A stretch of 28,591 bases of DNA from JACDAN01 sp035707105 (GTDB lineage: Bacteria; Actinomycetota; Thermoleophilia; Gaiellales; Gaiellaceae), in NCBI GenBank assembly GCA_035707105.1, contig DASSUI010000053.1:1-28591 (forward strand), given 5' to 3'. The notes under the pieces were generated by a model. It saw nothing but the letters and a program-made list of their open reading frames with translations. It did not search any database and was not told the DNA's origin. The translations under genes and the position numbers were made by a program. This document shows, piece after piece, positions 7,089 through 15,210 of the stretch; the stretch's first letter is position 1, and the number at the start of each line of letters is the position of its first letter.

Positions 7089-7233
7089 GACTTGGATTGA
7101 TCAAGCCGTGCGAAGTGTGGGCGCGGGCCTATCCGGCCTCATCACCCCTTGGGGGGAGGGCCGGAAGTTCCCTCGGTCGAGTGATCCAGCGGGGCCGCAG
7201 CCGACCGGCCCGTTCGGGTTACGCTCAGGCGCG

Positions 7234-8610
7234 ATGCGCCCCCGTCTGCCGCTCACCGCGGGCGTCGCCGCCGCGCGCGCGGCCGGACGCCTCTCGCGTC
7301 TCGCAGGCACGGGCGGCGGCACCACCCTGCCCGGCAAGCTACTGAACATCCTGGATCCGACGGCGGTCGGCCGGCTCGCGTCCCGCCTCCCACGCGGCTC
7401 GGCGATCATCTCCGCGACGAACGGCAAGACGACGACCGCGGCGATGGTCGCCGAGATCCTCGAGCCGCGGGTCCGGCTGGCGCACAACAGCGCCGGCGCT
7501 AACCTCCTCTCCGGCGTCGCCTCGACGCTCCTCTCGGCGAACGACGCCGAGATGGGGCTGTTCGAAGTGGACGAGGCGGCGCTGCCCGACGTCGCGCGAC
7601 GGGTCCGTCCGCGCGCGCTCTGCCTCGCGAACCTGTTCCGGGATCAGCTCGACCGGTACGGCGAGCTGGAGCTGGTAGCCGAGCGCTGGCGCTCGCTGGT
7701 TCGCGACCTGGACGCAAAGACCGTCGTGGTCGCGAACGGCGACGACCCCCAGGTCGGTGACCTCGCCCGTGTGCGGCAGGGCACCGTCGTTTTCGGCGTC
7801 GACGATCCGCGGCAGGGATCGACGGGACTCCAGCACGCCGCCGACTCGAAGTGGTGCGTGCGCTGCGGGACCCCGTACGAGTACTCGGCCGCGTACGTCG
7901 GGCACCTCGGCGACTACCGCTGCCCGGCGTGCGGGCACGCGCGTCCCGCCTTGGACGTCGTGGCGCGGGACATCGAGCTTGACGGGCTCGACGGCGTGTC
8001 GTTCGATCTCGTCGACGCGGGCGGCACACAGCGAGTGCGACTGCCGCTTCCCGGGCTCTACAACGTCTACAACGCGCTGGCGGCCGCCGCGCTCGCCGGC
8101 GTCCTCGGCGCGTCGCGCGTGGAGATCCATGCGGGCCTGGAGCGATTCAGCGCGGCGTTCGGCCGCTTCGAGCGGATCGCCGTCGGCGACAGGACCGTCC
8201 TCATGCTCCTGATAAAGAACCCGGCGGGGGCGAACGAGGCCGTGCGCACGCTGGTCGCCGGCGGCGCGCCCCGCCTGGCCGTCATCGCGCTCAACGACGC
8301 GATCGCGGACGGCCGCGACGTCTCGTGGATCTGGGACGTCGACTTCGAGCCTCTCCTCGAGCGGCTCGACCGCGTCGTCGCGAGCGGTGACCGGGCGGCG
8401 GAGCTCGCGCTCCGGTGCAAGTACGCCGGGTTCCCGGCCGGCGCGATCGAGGTCGTCCCCCGGCTGGCCGCGGCACTCGACCGCGGTCTCGAGTTGACGC
8501 CCGCGGGCGGCGAGCTCGTTGTCTTGCCGACGTACACGGCGATGCTCGGCCTGCGAGGAATAGTGGCCGACCGCGGCTATGTGAAGCCGTACTGGGAGCG
8601 GGCGGCGTGA
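7234..8610 (+). CDS. murT: MurT, ligase subunit of lipid II isoglutaminyl synthase
   Basis: With GatD it converts the D-Glu alpha-carboxylate of the lipid II stem peptide to D-isoglutamine, using ATP and glutamine-derived ammonia at the cytoplasmic membrane. The 458-residue protein has a Mur ligase P-loop, SATNGKTTT (K65), then DEAALPDV and the NLFRDQLDRYGE stretch typical of MurT. A Cys4 zinc ribbon is inserted in the middle domain (C208, C211, C230, C233), and the C-terminal DUF1727 has NDAIADGRDVSWIWD, the region of the catalytic Asp. The ATG at 7234 is chosen because the protein then starts at the usual MurT length. TACGCT lies 8 nt upstream and may be a -10 box of a leaderless message. 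It overlaps gatD by 4 bp. Confidence 0.95.
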   Translation: MRPRLPLTAGVAAARAAGRLSRLAGTGGGTTLPGKLLNILDPTAVGRLASRLPRGSAIISATNGKTTTAAMVAEILEPRVRLAHNSAGANLLSGVASTLLSANDAEMGLFEVDEAALPDVARRVRPRALCLANLFRDQLDRYGELELVAERWRSLVRDLDAKTVVVANGDDPQVGDLARVRQGTVVFGVDDPRQGSTGLQHAADSKWCVRCGTPYEYSAAYVGHLGDYRCPACGHARPALDVVARDIELDGLDGVSFDLVDAGGTQRVRLPLPGLYNVYNALAAAALAGVLGASRVEIHAGLERFSAAFGRFERIAVGDRTVLMLLIKNPAGANEAVRTLVAGGAPRLAVIALNDAIADGRDVSWIWDVDFEPLLERLDRVVASGDRAAELALRCKYAGFPAGAIEVVPRLAAALDRGLELTPAGGELVVLPTYTAMLGLRGIVADRGYVKPYWERAA

Positions 8611-9359
8611 AGATCCGCGTCGGCCATCTCTATCCCGACTACCTCAACATCTACGCGGACCGGGGCAACATCGCCGTCCTGGCCACGCGCGCTGCTTGGC
8701 GCGGGCACGAGCTCGAGGTCGCGGCGCTGGGGATGGGCGGCTCCCTCGAGCCCGGCGCACATGACCTCCTCTACGTGGGGGGCGGCCAGGATCGCGAGCA
8801 GGCGCTCGTCGCCAAGGACATCGCCGCGAAGGGCGAGGAGCTCCGACGGGCCGTCGACGACGGTGCGGCCGTCCTCGCCGTCTGCGGGGGCTACCAGCTC
8901 CTCGGCCGGTTCTATCGGGAGCGTTCGGGAGCCGAGCTGCCGGGCGCGGGCGTCCTTCCGCTCCACACGGTGGCGGGCGAGCGGCGGATGATCGGCGACG
9001 TGCTTCTCCAGTGCGAGCTCGAGCCGGGCGAGCGGCGCACGCTCGCCGGCTTCGAGAACCACGCCGGCCGGACGATCCTCGAGGAGGGCGCCGAGCCGCT
9101 GGGCCGCGTGGTGGCCGGGTTCGGGAACGACGGGGAGAGCGGCTTCGAGGGCTGTCGCGCCGGGCGCGTCGTCGGCACCTACCTGCACGGGCCGCTCCTG
9201 CCGCGGAACCCGTGGCTTGCCGACTGGCTCCTGGCGCAGGCGCTCGCGCATGCGACGGGCGGCGAGCCGCCGCGGTTCGAGCCCTTGCCCGACGAGCTCG
9301 AGGCGGAGGCCCATTCCGTCGCGGCCGACCGGGCCAGGTCCCGCGGCGGCAGGGCGTAG
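8607..9359 (+). CDS. gatD: GatD, glutaminase subunit of lipid II isoglutaminyl synthase
   Basis: A 250-residue class I (CobB/CobQ-like) glutamine amidotransferase. The nucleophile is Cys93 in AVCGGYQLLG and the histidine is His194 in TYLHGPLLPRN; both fall close to the positions known for staphylococcal GatD (Cys94, His189). It supplies ammonia to MurT in a heterodimer. The N-terminus, RVGHLYPDYLNIYADRGNI, is typical of the family. It starts with GTG inside the murT stop (GTGA overlap), so translation is probably coupled and the two are made in equal amounts. The last 20 residues are low-complexity and charged. Confidence 0.95.
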   Translation: MKIRVGHLYPDYLNIYADRGNIAVLATRAAWRGHELEVAALGMGGSLEPGAHDLLYVGGGQDREQALVAKDIAAKGEELRRAVDDGAAVLAVCGGYQLLGRFYRERSGAELPGAGVLPLHTVAGERRMIGDVLLQCELEPGERRTLAGFENHAGRTILEEGAEPLGRVVAGFGNDGESGFEGCRAGRVVGTYLHGPLLPRNPWLADWLLAQALAHATGGEPPRFEPLPDELEAEAHSVAADRARSRGGRA

Positions 9360-9397
9360 GTACCCGAACCTCCTCCCCACGGCGATCGTAGTTCCGG

Positions 9398-9430
9398 TCG
9401 GCGCGCGTGTGTGTGACGCGAGCGCGCCGA
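9398..9430. terminator. Long GC stem between convergent gatD and nudix genes
   Basis: TCGGCGCGC (9398-9406) pairs perfectly with GCGCGCCGA (9422-9430), enclosing a GT-rich loop. It lies midway in the 86-bp gap between two convergent genes, where a bidirectional terminator is expected. It lacks a clear U-tract on either side. Confidence 0.4.
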
Positions 9431-9445
9431 GAGTGTGTCAGACGA

Positions 9446-9904
9446 TCAGGGAACCCAGAGCGGCCCGAGGTAGACCACTGGGTCGGCCGGGCGCCAGCGG
9501 GCTAGGAAGCGCTGGATCGGCGGGTGGAGGACGATCTCGTCCAGCTCGGCCACGGTGAAAAGACGGTGGCCGCGAACGGCGACGTCCTGCGAGGTCACCC
9601 GTTCGAGCGAGCGGTCCCCGAGGTCGCCCGCGAAGATGATGTGGACGACGTGCTTGGCCGCGAAGCTCTTCTGCGGCGCGATCGAGTCGACGATCGCCAC
9701 CGGCCCCTCGACCGGAACGTCCTCGCCGAGACCGACCTCCTCCTCGAGCTCACGATGGAGCGCGTCCACGAGGCTCTCACCGGAGTTCACGCCGCCGCCA
9801 GGCAGCAGCCAGTACTCCTTTCCGTGCTTCTCGTGCCGGCAGAGAAGAAGCCGATCCTCGCGGCGGAGGATGGCCGAAACCCGGATCCGCGGCTCGGCGG
9901 CCAC
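9446..9904 (-). CDS. NUDIX hydrolase
   Basis: A 152-residue protein with a complete Nudix box at about 36-58 (GGGVNSGE, then RELEEEVGL), matching Gx5Ex7REUxEExGU. Such enzymes hydrolyse nucleoside diphosphates linked to another moiety; substrate class cannot be read from the box. It follows dut by 9 bp on the same strand as the last gene of the miaB operon, which fits a role in cleaning the nucleotide pool. The start is GTG 9904, with a GGCGGGAGG stretch directly upstream that lies rather close. The protein ends with an aromatic/Pro tail (VVYLGPLWVP). Confidence 0.88.
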   Translation of the reverse strand: MAAEPRIRVSAILRREDRLLLCRHEKHGKEYWLLPGGGVNSGESLVDALHRELEEEVGLGEDVPVEGPVAIVDSIAPQKSFAAKHVVHIIFAGDLGDRSLERVTSQDVAVRGHRLFTVAELDEIVLHPPIQRFLARWRPADPVVYLGPLWVP

Positions 9905-9913
9905 CCTCCCGCC

Positions 9914-10348
9914 TCAGACTCTCGACGACCCGAAGCCGCGGGCGCCGCGCTCGCTCTCGGGCAGCTCCTCGAGTTCCACGAGCTCCACGCGGGGCACCGG
10001 CAGCACCACGAGCTGCGCGATCCGCATCCCCGGCTCGACCACGAACGGCGTGTCCGCGTCGGTGTTCAGGAGGATGACCTGCACTTCGCCGCGGTAGCCC
10101 GAGTCGATCAGGCCCGGTGCGTTCACGATCGTGATTCCGTTCCGCGCAGCCAGGCCGGAGCGCGGCAAGACGAAGCCGCCGTGACCCTCCGGGATCGCGA
10201 CGGCGAGCCCCGTGGGGACGACCACGCGCTCCCCCGGGCCGAGCTCGTGCCGACCGCACGCGGCCAGGTCCAGCCCGGCATCGCCGGTGTAGGCCTGGGA
10301 CGGGATGACGGCGTCGTCCCGGAGGCGGCGGACCGGGACCTCGATCAC
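9914..10348 (-). CDS. dut: dUTP diphosphatase (dUTPase)
   Basis: A 144-residue trimeric-type dUTPase hydrolysing dUTP to dUMP and PPi, which keeps uracil out of DNA and feeds dTMP synthesis. All five motifs are present: AGLDLAA (I), PRSGLA (II), GLIDSGYRGEVQV (III, with the catalytic Asp), RIAQLVV (IV) and RGARGFGSS (V, the P-loop-like tail). The GTG start at 10348 overlaps the hflX stop by 4 bp (GTGA), so it is translationally coupled. Length is normal for the family. Confidence 0.95.
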   Translation of the reverse strand: MIEVPVRRLRDDAVIPSQAYTGDAGLDLAACGRHELGPGERVVVPTGLAVAIPEGHGGFVLPRSGLAARNGITIVNAPGLIDSGYRGEVQVILLNTDADTPFVVEPGMRIAQLVVLPVPRVELVELEELPESERGARGFGSSRV

Positions 10349-11667
10349 CTGGTCGCCCGGGTCGGCTCCGTCGTCTCGGCGATCAGGTAGGGCGCGAACC
10401 GCTGGATCTCGCGCCGCGGCAGCCGCGCGCGGATGAAGACGCCGTCCGGTCCGTCGACCCGCTCGTCGATCGGCGGGCCGAGCGCGTAGAGCTCCGCGAG
10501 CTTCGCGCCGGCCTCGTACGGCACCAGCATGCGGACGAGCTCGAACCGCTCGGCGAACCGCTCGGCGATCCGCTCGCGCAGCCCATCGAGCCCCTCGCCC
10601 GTCTCCGCCGAGATCTGGAGCGCGCCGGGAAACCGGTTCGCGAGGCGGCGGCGGCCGAGCGGGTCGACGGAATCGATCTTGTTCAGCACGAGCTCGACGG
10701 GCAGCTCGTCGGCCCCGATCTCGGCGAGGACCTCGTTGACCGCGCCCGTCGTCTCGTCCAGCTCCTCGTCGGGCATCGAGCCGTCGACGACGTGGAGCAC
10801 GAGGTCGGCCTCGAGCGTCTCCTCGAGCGTCGCCGCAAAACCCTCCACGAGCTCGTGCGGCAGGCGGCGGATGAATCCGACCGTGTCGGTGACGAGGTAG
10901 CGGCGGCCGTCCTGCTCGAACGCGCGCGTCGTCGGGTCGAGCGTCTCGAAGAGCCGGTCGTTCACCGAGACGCCTGCGCCGGTGAGCGCGTTCAGAAGCG
11001 TCGACTTGCCCGCGTTCGTATAGCCCGCCAGCGCGACGGTCGGCGTGTGGGAGCGAAGGCGCTCGCGGCGGCGCGTCTGCCGCTGGCGACCGAGCTCCTG
11101 CAGGCGTCGGCGCAGGATCGCGACCCGACGGCGCGCGAGCCGGCGGTCGGTCTCCAGCTGCGTCTCGCCCGGGCCCCTCGTCCCCACGCCGCCGTCCATG
11201 CGGCCGGCGCCGAGGCGCTCGAGGTGCTGCCACATGCCGCGCATGCGGGGGAGGTTGTACTCCAGCTGCGCGAGCTCGACCTGGAGCTTTCCCTCCGCAC
11301 TGTGGGCGTGCTGCGCGAAGATGTCGAGGATCAGCTGGGTGCGGTCGACGACGCGCGCCTTCAGCTCGTCCTCGAGCCGCCGCTGCTGGGACGGGCTGAG
11401 CTCGTGGTCGACGAGGAGCGACTCGGCGCCAGCGGTCCGGTAGGCCTCCTTGAGCTCGAGCAGCTTTCCCTTGCCCACGAACGTCCGCGGGTCGGGCCGG
11501 TTCCGGTGCTGGACCATGCTGGCGACGGGCTCCACGCCGGCGGTCCGCGCCAGCTCGGCGATCTCGCCGAGCTCGCGGTCCTCGTCGGCGCCCGGAGCCA
11601 CGACGGACAGGATGAAGCCCCGCTCCGGCTCGACGCCCGGGCGGAGATCGGGCTCGCGGGTCGTCAC
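10345..11667 (-). CDS. hflX: Ribosome-associated GTPase HflX
   Basis: A 440-residue GTPase that binds the 50S subunit and splits stalled or stressed ribosomes in other bacteria. The N-terminal HflX domain (about 18-205) has GKGKLLEL and the GTRGPGETQLE signature (162-172). The G domain shows G1 GYTNAGKST (215-223), G3 DTVGF (261-265) and G4 NKID (329-332), and a C-terminal HflX-type extension follows. GTG 11667 overlaps the dapL stop by 4 bp, and its own stop overlaps the dut start. A dapF-hflX neighbourhood is common in actinobacteria; here dapL lies between them. Confidence 0.95.
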   Translation of the reverse strand: MTTREPDLRPGVEPERGFILSVVAPGADEDRELGEIAELARTAGVEPVASMVQHRNRPDPRTFVGKGKLLELKEAYRTAGAESLLVDHELSPSQQRRLEDELKARVVDRTQLILDIFAQHAHSAEGKLQVELAQLEYNLPRMRGMWQHLERLGAGRMDGGVGTRGPGETQLETDRRLARRRVAILRRRLQELGRQRQTRRRERLRSHTPTVALAGYTNAGKSTLLNALTGAGVSVNDRLFETLDPTTRAFEQDGRRYLVTDTVGFIRRLPHELVEGFAATLEETLEADLVLHVVDGSMPDEELDETTGAVNEVLAEIGADELPVELVLNKIDSVDPLGRRRLANRFPGALQISAETGEGLDGLRERIAERFAERFELVRMLVPYEAGAKLAELYALGPPIDERVDGPDGVFIRARLPRREIQRFAPYLIAETTEPTRATR

Positions 11668-12842
11668 GCCTTGATTATGACTTTCTGCAGGGAGCCTTCG
11701 ATCCGGCGGACGGCCTCCTCGAGGTCCTCGTCCGAGACGGTCAGCGAGAGGCGCACGAAGCCTTCCCCGCTCGCCCCGTAGCCCGGGCCGGGTGAGACGA
11801 CGACGTTCGCCTCCTCCAGCACGAGCGAGGTGAACGAGGCCGAGTGGTGGCCCTCCGGCACGCGCACCCAGAGGTACGGGGTGGCCCGCGGCGGCTCGAC
11901 CGGGACGGCGATCGCGGCGAGGGCCTCGACGATCAGGTTGCGGCGGCGCCGGTAGATCTCGGACATCTCCCTGGGGAACCCCCGCTCGTCGGTGAGCGCG
12001 ACGGTCGCCGCCCGCTGGAGCGCCTCGAACATTCCCGAGTCGAGATTTGCCTTCAGCTGCCGGAAGCGCTCGACGACCTCGGCGTTGCCGGCGACGAGCG
12101 CGCAGCGCCAGCCCGTCATGTTCCAGCCCTTGGAGAGCGAGAAGATCTCGACGCCGACCTCCTTCGCGCCCGGCGTCTCGAGGAAGCTGGGCGCCTCGTA
12201 GCCGTCGAAGCAGACTTCCGAGTACGCGTTGTCGTGGACGAGGATCAGGCCGTTGCGGCTCGCGAAGTCGACCGCGCGCTCGAAGCCGCCGTCCGGCACG
12301 ACCGCGCCGGTCGGGTTGTTCGGGTAGTTGAGATAGAGCAGGTTCGTCCGGCCGAGCACGTCCTCCGGGATCGCGTCCAGCTCGGGAAAGAAGTCGTTCT
12401 CCGGCGTGAGCGGCAGGTAGTGAATGTCCGCGCCCGAGAAGACCGGCCCCGACGTGTAGGGCGGATAGCCCGGCTCCGGGCTGAGGGCGATGTCGCCGGG
12501 GTCGAGGCACGCCATCGCGATGTGCCCCACCGCCTCCTTGCCGCCGAGGGCGGGCACGACCTCGCTCGCCGGATCGAGCTCGACGCCGAAGCGATCGCGG
12601 TAGAACGCCGCTGCCGCCTCGCGGAGCTCCTGGGTGCCGTGGTTCGTCGGGTACTGGTGCGTGGCCGGGTTCCGGAGCGCCTCCGCCGCCGCCTCGACGA
12701 TCGCCGGCGGCGTCGGGAGGTCGGGATCCCCGATCGCGAGGCTGATCACCTCGATCCCTTCGCATCGCTTTCGCTCCATCAGGCGCTCGAGCTCGGCGAA
12801 GAGGTACGGCGGGACGGCGTCGAGTCGGCGCGCGAACCTCAC
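11664..12842 (-). CDS. dapL: LL-diaminopimelate aminotransferase-like PLP enzyme
   Basis: A 392-residue fold-type I aminotransferase. DapL-like landmarks are PPYLFAELER near the N-terminus, AIGDPDLPTP, HQYPTNHGTQELREA, NYPNNPTG (172-179), HDNAYSE (203-209) and the PLP lysine K238 in SLSKGWNMTGW. DapL turns tetrahydrodipicolinate into LL-2,6-diaminopimelate in one step with glutamate as donor, bypassing the succinylase or acetylase routes. The assignment is strengthened by its position directly after dapF, which acts next in the pathway, with a GTGA overlap of 4 bp. A broad aspartate/succinyldiaminopimelate-type aminotransferase of the same family remains possible, so substrate is inferred. 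Confidence 0.85.
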   Translation of the reverse strand: MRFARRLDAVPPYLFAELERLMERKRCEGIEVISLAIGDPDLPTPPAIVEAAAEALRNPATHQYPTNHGTQELREAAAAFYRDRFGVELDPASEVVPALGGKEAVGHIAMACLDPGDIALSPEPGYPPYTSGPVFSGADIHYLPLTPENDFFPELDAIPEDVLGRTNLLYLNYPNNPTGAVVPDGGFERAVDFASRNGLILVHDNAYSEVCFDGYEAPSFLETPGAKEVGVEIFSLSKGWNMTGWRCALVAGNAEVVERFRQLKANLDSGMFEALQRAATVALTDERGFPREMSEIYRRRRNLIVEALAAIAVPVEPPRATPYLWVRVPEGHHSASFTSLVLEEANVVVSPGPGYGASGEGFVRLSLTVSDEDLEEAVRRIEGSLQKVIIKA

Positions 12843-13621
12843 AGGCCGAGCTCCTCGCTCGACTCGCCGCTGAAGATCTCCTGGGCCGGCCCCGTCAGCC
12901 GCGCGTTCAGCGAGTCGTCGAGCTCGACGACGAGGTCGCCGCCGGCGAGGTGGACGGTCACCGGGCTCTCGCACCAGCCGCGCGTGACGGCGACGCCGGC
13001 GGTCGCGACGGCGCTCGTGCCGGACGAGAGCGTCTCCCCCGCCCCGCGCTCCCACACCCCCACCGTGATCTCGTTGGCGCGGTCCACGCGGACGAGCTGG
13101 ACGTTCGTCCGCTGCGGGAACCGCTCGTGGTTCTCGATCAACGGGCCCAGGCGCAGGAGCGCTTCGCGTTCGGGCTCGAGCCGGACGACGGCATGCGGGT
13201 TCCCGACGGACGCCGGCGTGAACTCGAGGGCCTCACCACCCACGTCCAGCTGCTCCGGCTCGCCGACCTCGACGGCGCCCATCTCCATCTCGACGTCGAG
13301 TCCGCCGCGCATCCTGGCGACGATTTCGCGGGGCCCGACCCTGATCCGGACGGTGTCGGCGCCGCTCCGCCGCGCGAGCCAGCGCGCGGCGATACGGGTC
13401 CCGTTTCCCGAGAGCTCCGCCGTCGAGCCGTCCGGATTCCAGATCACGACTTCTGCCTCGGTTCCGTTCGCCGACACGACCTCGAGCACGCCGTCGGACC
13501 CCACCCCGAAGTGGTAGTCGCAGAGCCGTCGGACCTGCTCCTCGGTCAACGCGGTCCCGAGGTCAGCCCGCTGGACCAGCAGGTAGTCGTTGCCGAGCCC
13601 GTGCCATTTCGAGAATCTCAT
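12839..13621 (-). CDS. dapF: Diaminopimelate epimerase family protein with Ser at both catalytic Cys positions
   Basis: 260 residues with clear DapF landmarks: KWHGLGNDYL at the N-terminus, FGVGSDG, NPDGSTAELSGNGTR, SVGNPHAVV, RTNVQLV and ERGAGETLSSGTSA. Well-studied DapF enzymes use two cysteines as acid and base, in ...mCGNg.R and ...lxCGTGa. Here the codons are TCG (Ser71) and TCC (Ser200). The only other Cys residues (34 and near 214) are outside the motifs. DapF epimerises LL- to meso-diaminopimelate for lysine and peptidoglycan, so activity may be altered or lost. The start is ATG 13621, supported by GAGGTG 4 nt upstream and by the conserved N-terminus; this places 59 bp inside miaA. 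Downstream it overlaps dapL by 4 bp. Confidence 0.85.
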   Translation of the reverse strand: MRFSKWHGLGNDYLLVQRADLGTALTEEQVRRLCDYHFGVGSDGVLEVVSANGTEAEVVIWNPDGSTAELSGNGTRIAARWLARRSGADTVRIRVGPREIVARMRGGLDVEMEMGAVEVGEPEQLDVGGEALEFTPASVGNPHAVVRLEPEREALLRLGPLIENHERFPQRTNVQLVRVDRANEITVGVWERGAGETLSSGTSAVATAGVAVTRGWCESPVTVHLAGGDLVVELDDSLNARLTGPAQEIFSGESSEELGL

Positions 13622-14468
13622 CGGCCACCTCGCCCGCCGGGCGGTCGGCGGGCACGGTAACAAGGCCCGGTACGCGCCGCATCCACTTGCGCTGGTAAGC
13701 CGCGTAGCGCGTCGTCCGGCGGACGAGCGACTCGAATGCCTCCTCGCGCGGGAGCTCCGAGATGTCGCGGAGGCCGTGAATCGTCCGCGCCGTGGCCGAG
13801 ATCGGTCGCTCGAGCGCCCGACGCACCTCATCCACGACGCCGCGCTCGAACATGCTTCGGGTCCGGGCCTCGATCCGCTGCGCGAGGACGTCCTGCGGGA
13901 CGTCGAGGCCGACCAGCAGCGTCGGGTGGCGGGTCTCCTCGCTCCAGAGGCGCTCCCGCCGCGGCGAGAGCGACGCTCCGGCCTCCGCGAGCTCGAGCGC
14001 CCTCACCACGCGGCGGCGGTCGTTCGCGTGCACGCGTGCGGCTGCGGCGGGGTCGCGCTCCGCGAGGAGCGCGTGCGCGGCCTCGGCGCCGAGCCTCTCG
14101 TACTCGGCCTCCCACCGCTGGCGCACCCCCGGCTCGGGCGCGGCGGGAAGGTCGAGCTCAGCCACGGCTGCCCGCAGGTAGAGCCCCGTGCCGCCGACGA
14201 CGACCGGGGTCCTGCCCTCAGCCAGCGCCCTGTCCATTGCGGCGTGCGCGAGCGCTGCGTACTCGCCGACCGACGCTTCGTGGTCGAGCTCCCAGATCCC
14301 GACGAGCTCCGTCTCGCGCTCCGACTGGTTGGTGAGGATCGGCAGGCCGCGGTAGACCTGCATCGCATCGGCGGAGATGAGCGTGGCGGGGATCCGGTCG
14401 GCGATCGCCTCCGCGACGTCGGACTTCCCCGACTCAGTCGGCCCAAAGATCGCGAGGACGTCAGCCAC
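13563..14468 (-). CDS. miaA: tRNA dimethylallyltransferase MiaA
   Basis: A 301-residue enzyme that adds a dimethylallyl group to N6 of A37 in tRNAs reading U-starting codons. Visible motifs are the P-loop GPTESGKS (9-16), SADAMQVYRGLPI, GGTGLYLRA, VHANDRRRVVRALE and a C-terminal RYAAYQRKWMRR. MiaB, which methylthiolates the same base, is two genes upstream in the same operon. It starts with GTG 14468, overlapping the phosphatase stop by 8 bp. Its C-terminal 19 codons overlap the beginning of dapF in another frame, an unusually long same-strand overlap. Confidence 0.95.
   Translation of the reverse strand: MADVLAIFGPTESGKSDVAEAIADRIPATLISADAMQVYRGLPILTNQSERETELVGIWELDHEASVGEYAALAHAAMDRALAEGRTPVVVGGTGLYLRAAVAELDLPAAPEPGVRQRWEAEYERLGAEAAHALLAERDPAAAARVHANDRRRVVRALELAEAGASLSPRRERLWSEETRHPTLLVGLDVPQDVLAQRIEARTRSMFERGVVDEVRRALERPISATARTIHGLRDISELPREEAFESLVRRTTRYAAYQRKWMRRVPGLVTVPADRPAGEVADEILEMARARQRLPAGPAG
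13626..13631 (-). promoter_or_regulatory. Ribosome binding site of dapF, inside miaA
   Basis: GAGGTG on the minus strand ends 4 nt before ATG 13621. It supports initiation of dapF within the miaA coding region. Confidence 0.5.
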
Positions 14469-15210
14469 GAAGGCGGCCGCGCACCCGCTCGAGCTCCTCG
14501 GCGCTGGCGCCGCCGGCCTCGAGGTAGCCGGCGATGCTGCCGTACCGTCGCTCGAGCTCCTCGAGCACTTCGACCATGGACGAGGCGGGCGTCCTGGAGA
14601 TGCGGTGCAGCCGCTCGAGCTCCTGCTCGTCCGCCGCCTGGGCGAACCACTCCTCGTGGCGCGTACGCAGGCGCTCCTCGCTGAGCGCGTAGTCGGCCGC
14701 GATCTCGGCGATCGGGACGCCGGCGAGCCGCAGGAGGAACGCGCTCACGAGCCCCGTGCGGTCCTTACCTCCGTGGCAGTGCACGACCACGCCTCCCTCC
14801 GGCGCACTCGCGACCGCGCGGATCGCGGCCGCGACGTTCGCCCGGAAGTGCTCGAGGAAGATGAGGTACACGTCTCGCGTCGCAGCGGCATGGTCGGCGG
14901 CGGCGACGCTTGCCGCCTCGACCTCCTCGAAAACCTCGGGGCGATCGTCGAAGAAGGAGACATGGACAGCCTCGACGGGTAGCTCCGCGGGCGGATCCTC
15001 CGCCAGTTCCTCGTCGGATCGGAGGTCGACGATCGTGCGGATCCCGTACTCGACCAGCGCCTCCCAGCCGGCGTCGGTCAGCTGGCGGACCGTGTCGGCC
15101 CGGACGATCGAGCCCCAGCGCGTCTCGCCGCCGTCCTCGGTCGGGTGGCCGCCGAGGTCGCGGGCGTTCAGCAGCCCGTCCCACGCGAGGTCCCGAGCTC
15201 TAGGCGGCAA
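14461..15210 (-). CDS. Tyrosine-protein phosphatase family protein (Y_phosphatase3 type)
   Basis: A 249-residue protein with the Cys-based phosphatase loop HCHGGKDRTG (about 145-154; nucleophile Cys, arginine in the CX5R loop). Upstream are NARDLGG and RTIVDLRSDEE, typical of the IphP/MptpB-like family that acts on phosphotyrosine, phosphoserine or phosphoinositides. The GKDR signature is that of the atypical, lipid/dual-specificity members. It lies between miaB and miaA, which are usually closer neighbours, in a position that suggests co-transcription. The likely start is TTG 15210, 11 bp inside miaB; no better in-frame start precedes NARDLGG. The target is unknown. Confidence 0.85.
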   Translation of the reverse strand: MPPRARDLAWDGLLNARDLGGHPTEDGGETRWGSIVRADTVRQLTDAGWEALVEYGIRTIVDLRSDEELAEDPPAELPVEAVHVSFFDDRPEVFEEVEAASVAAADHAAATRDVYLIFLEHFRANVAAAIRAVASAPEGGVVVHCHGGKDRTGLVSAFLLRLAGVPIAEIAADYALSEERLRTRHEEWFAQAADEQELERLHRISRTPASSMVEVLEELERRYGSIAGYLEAGGASAEELERVRGRLRG

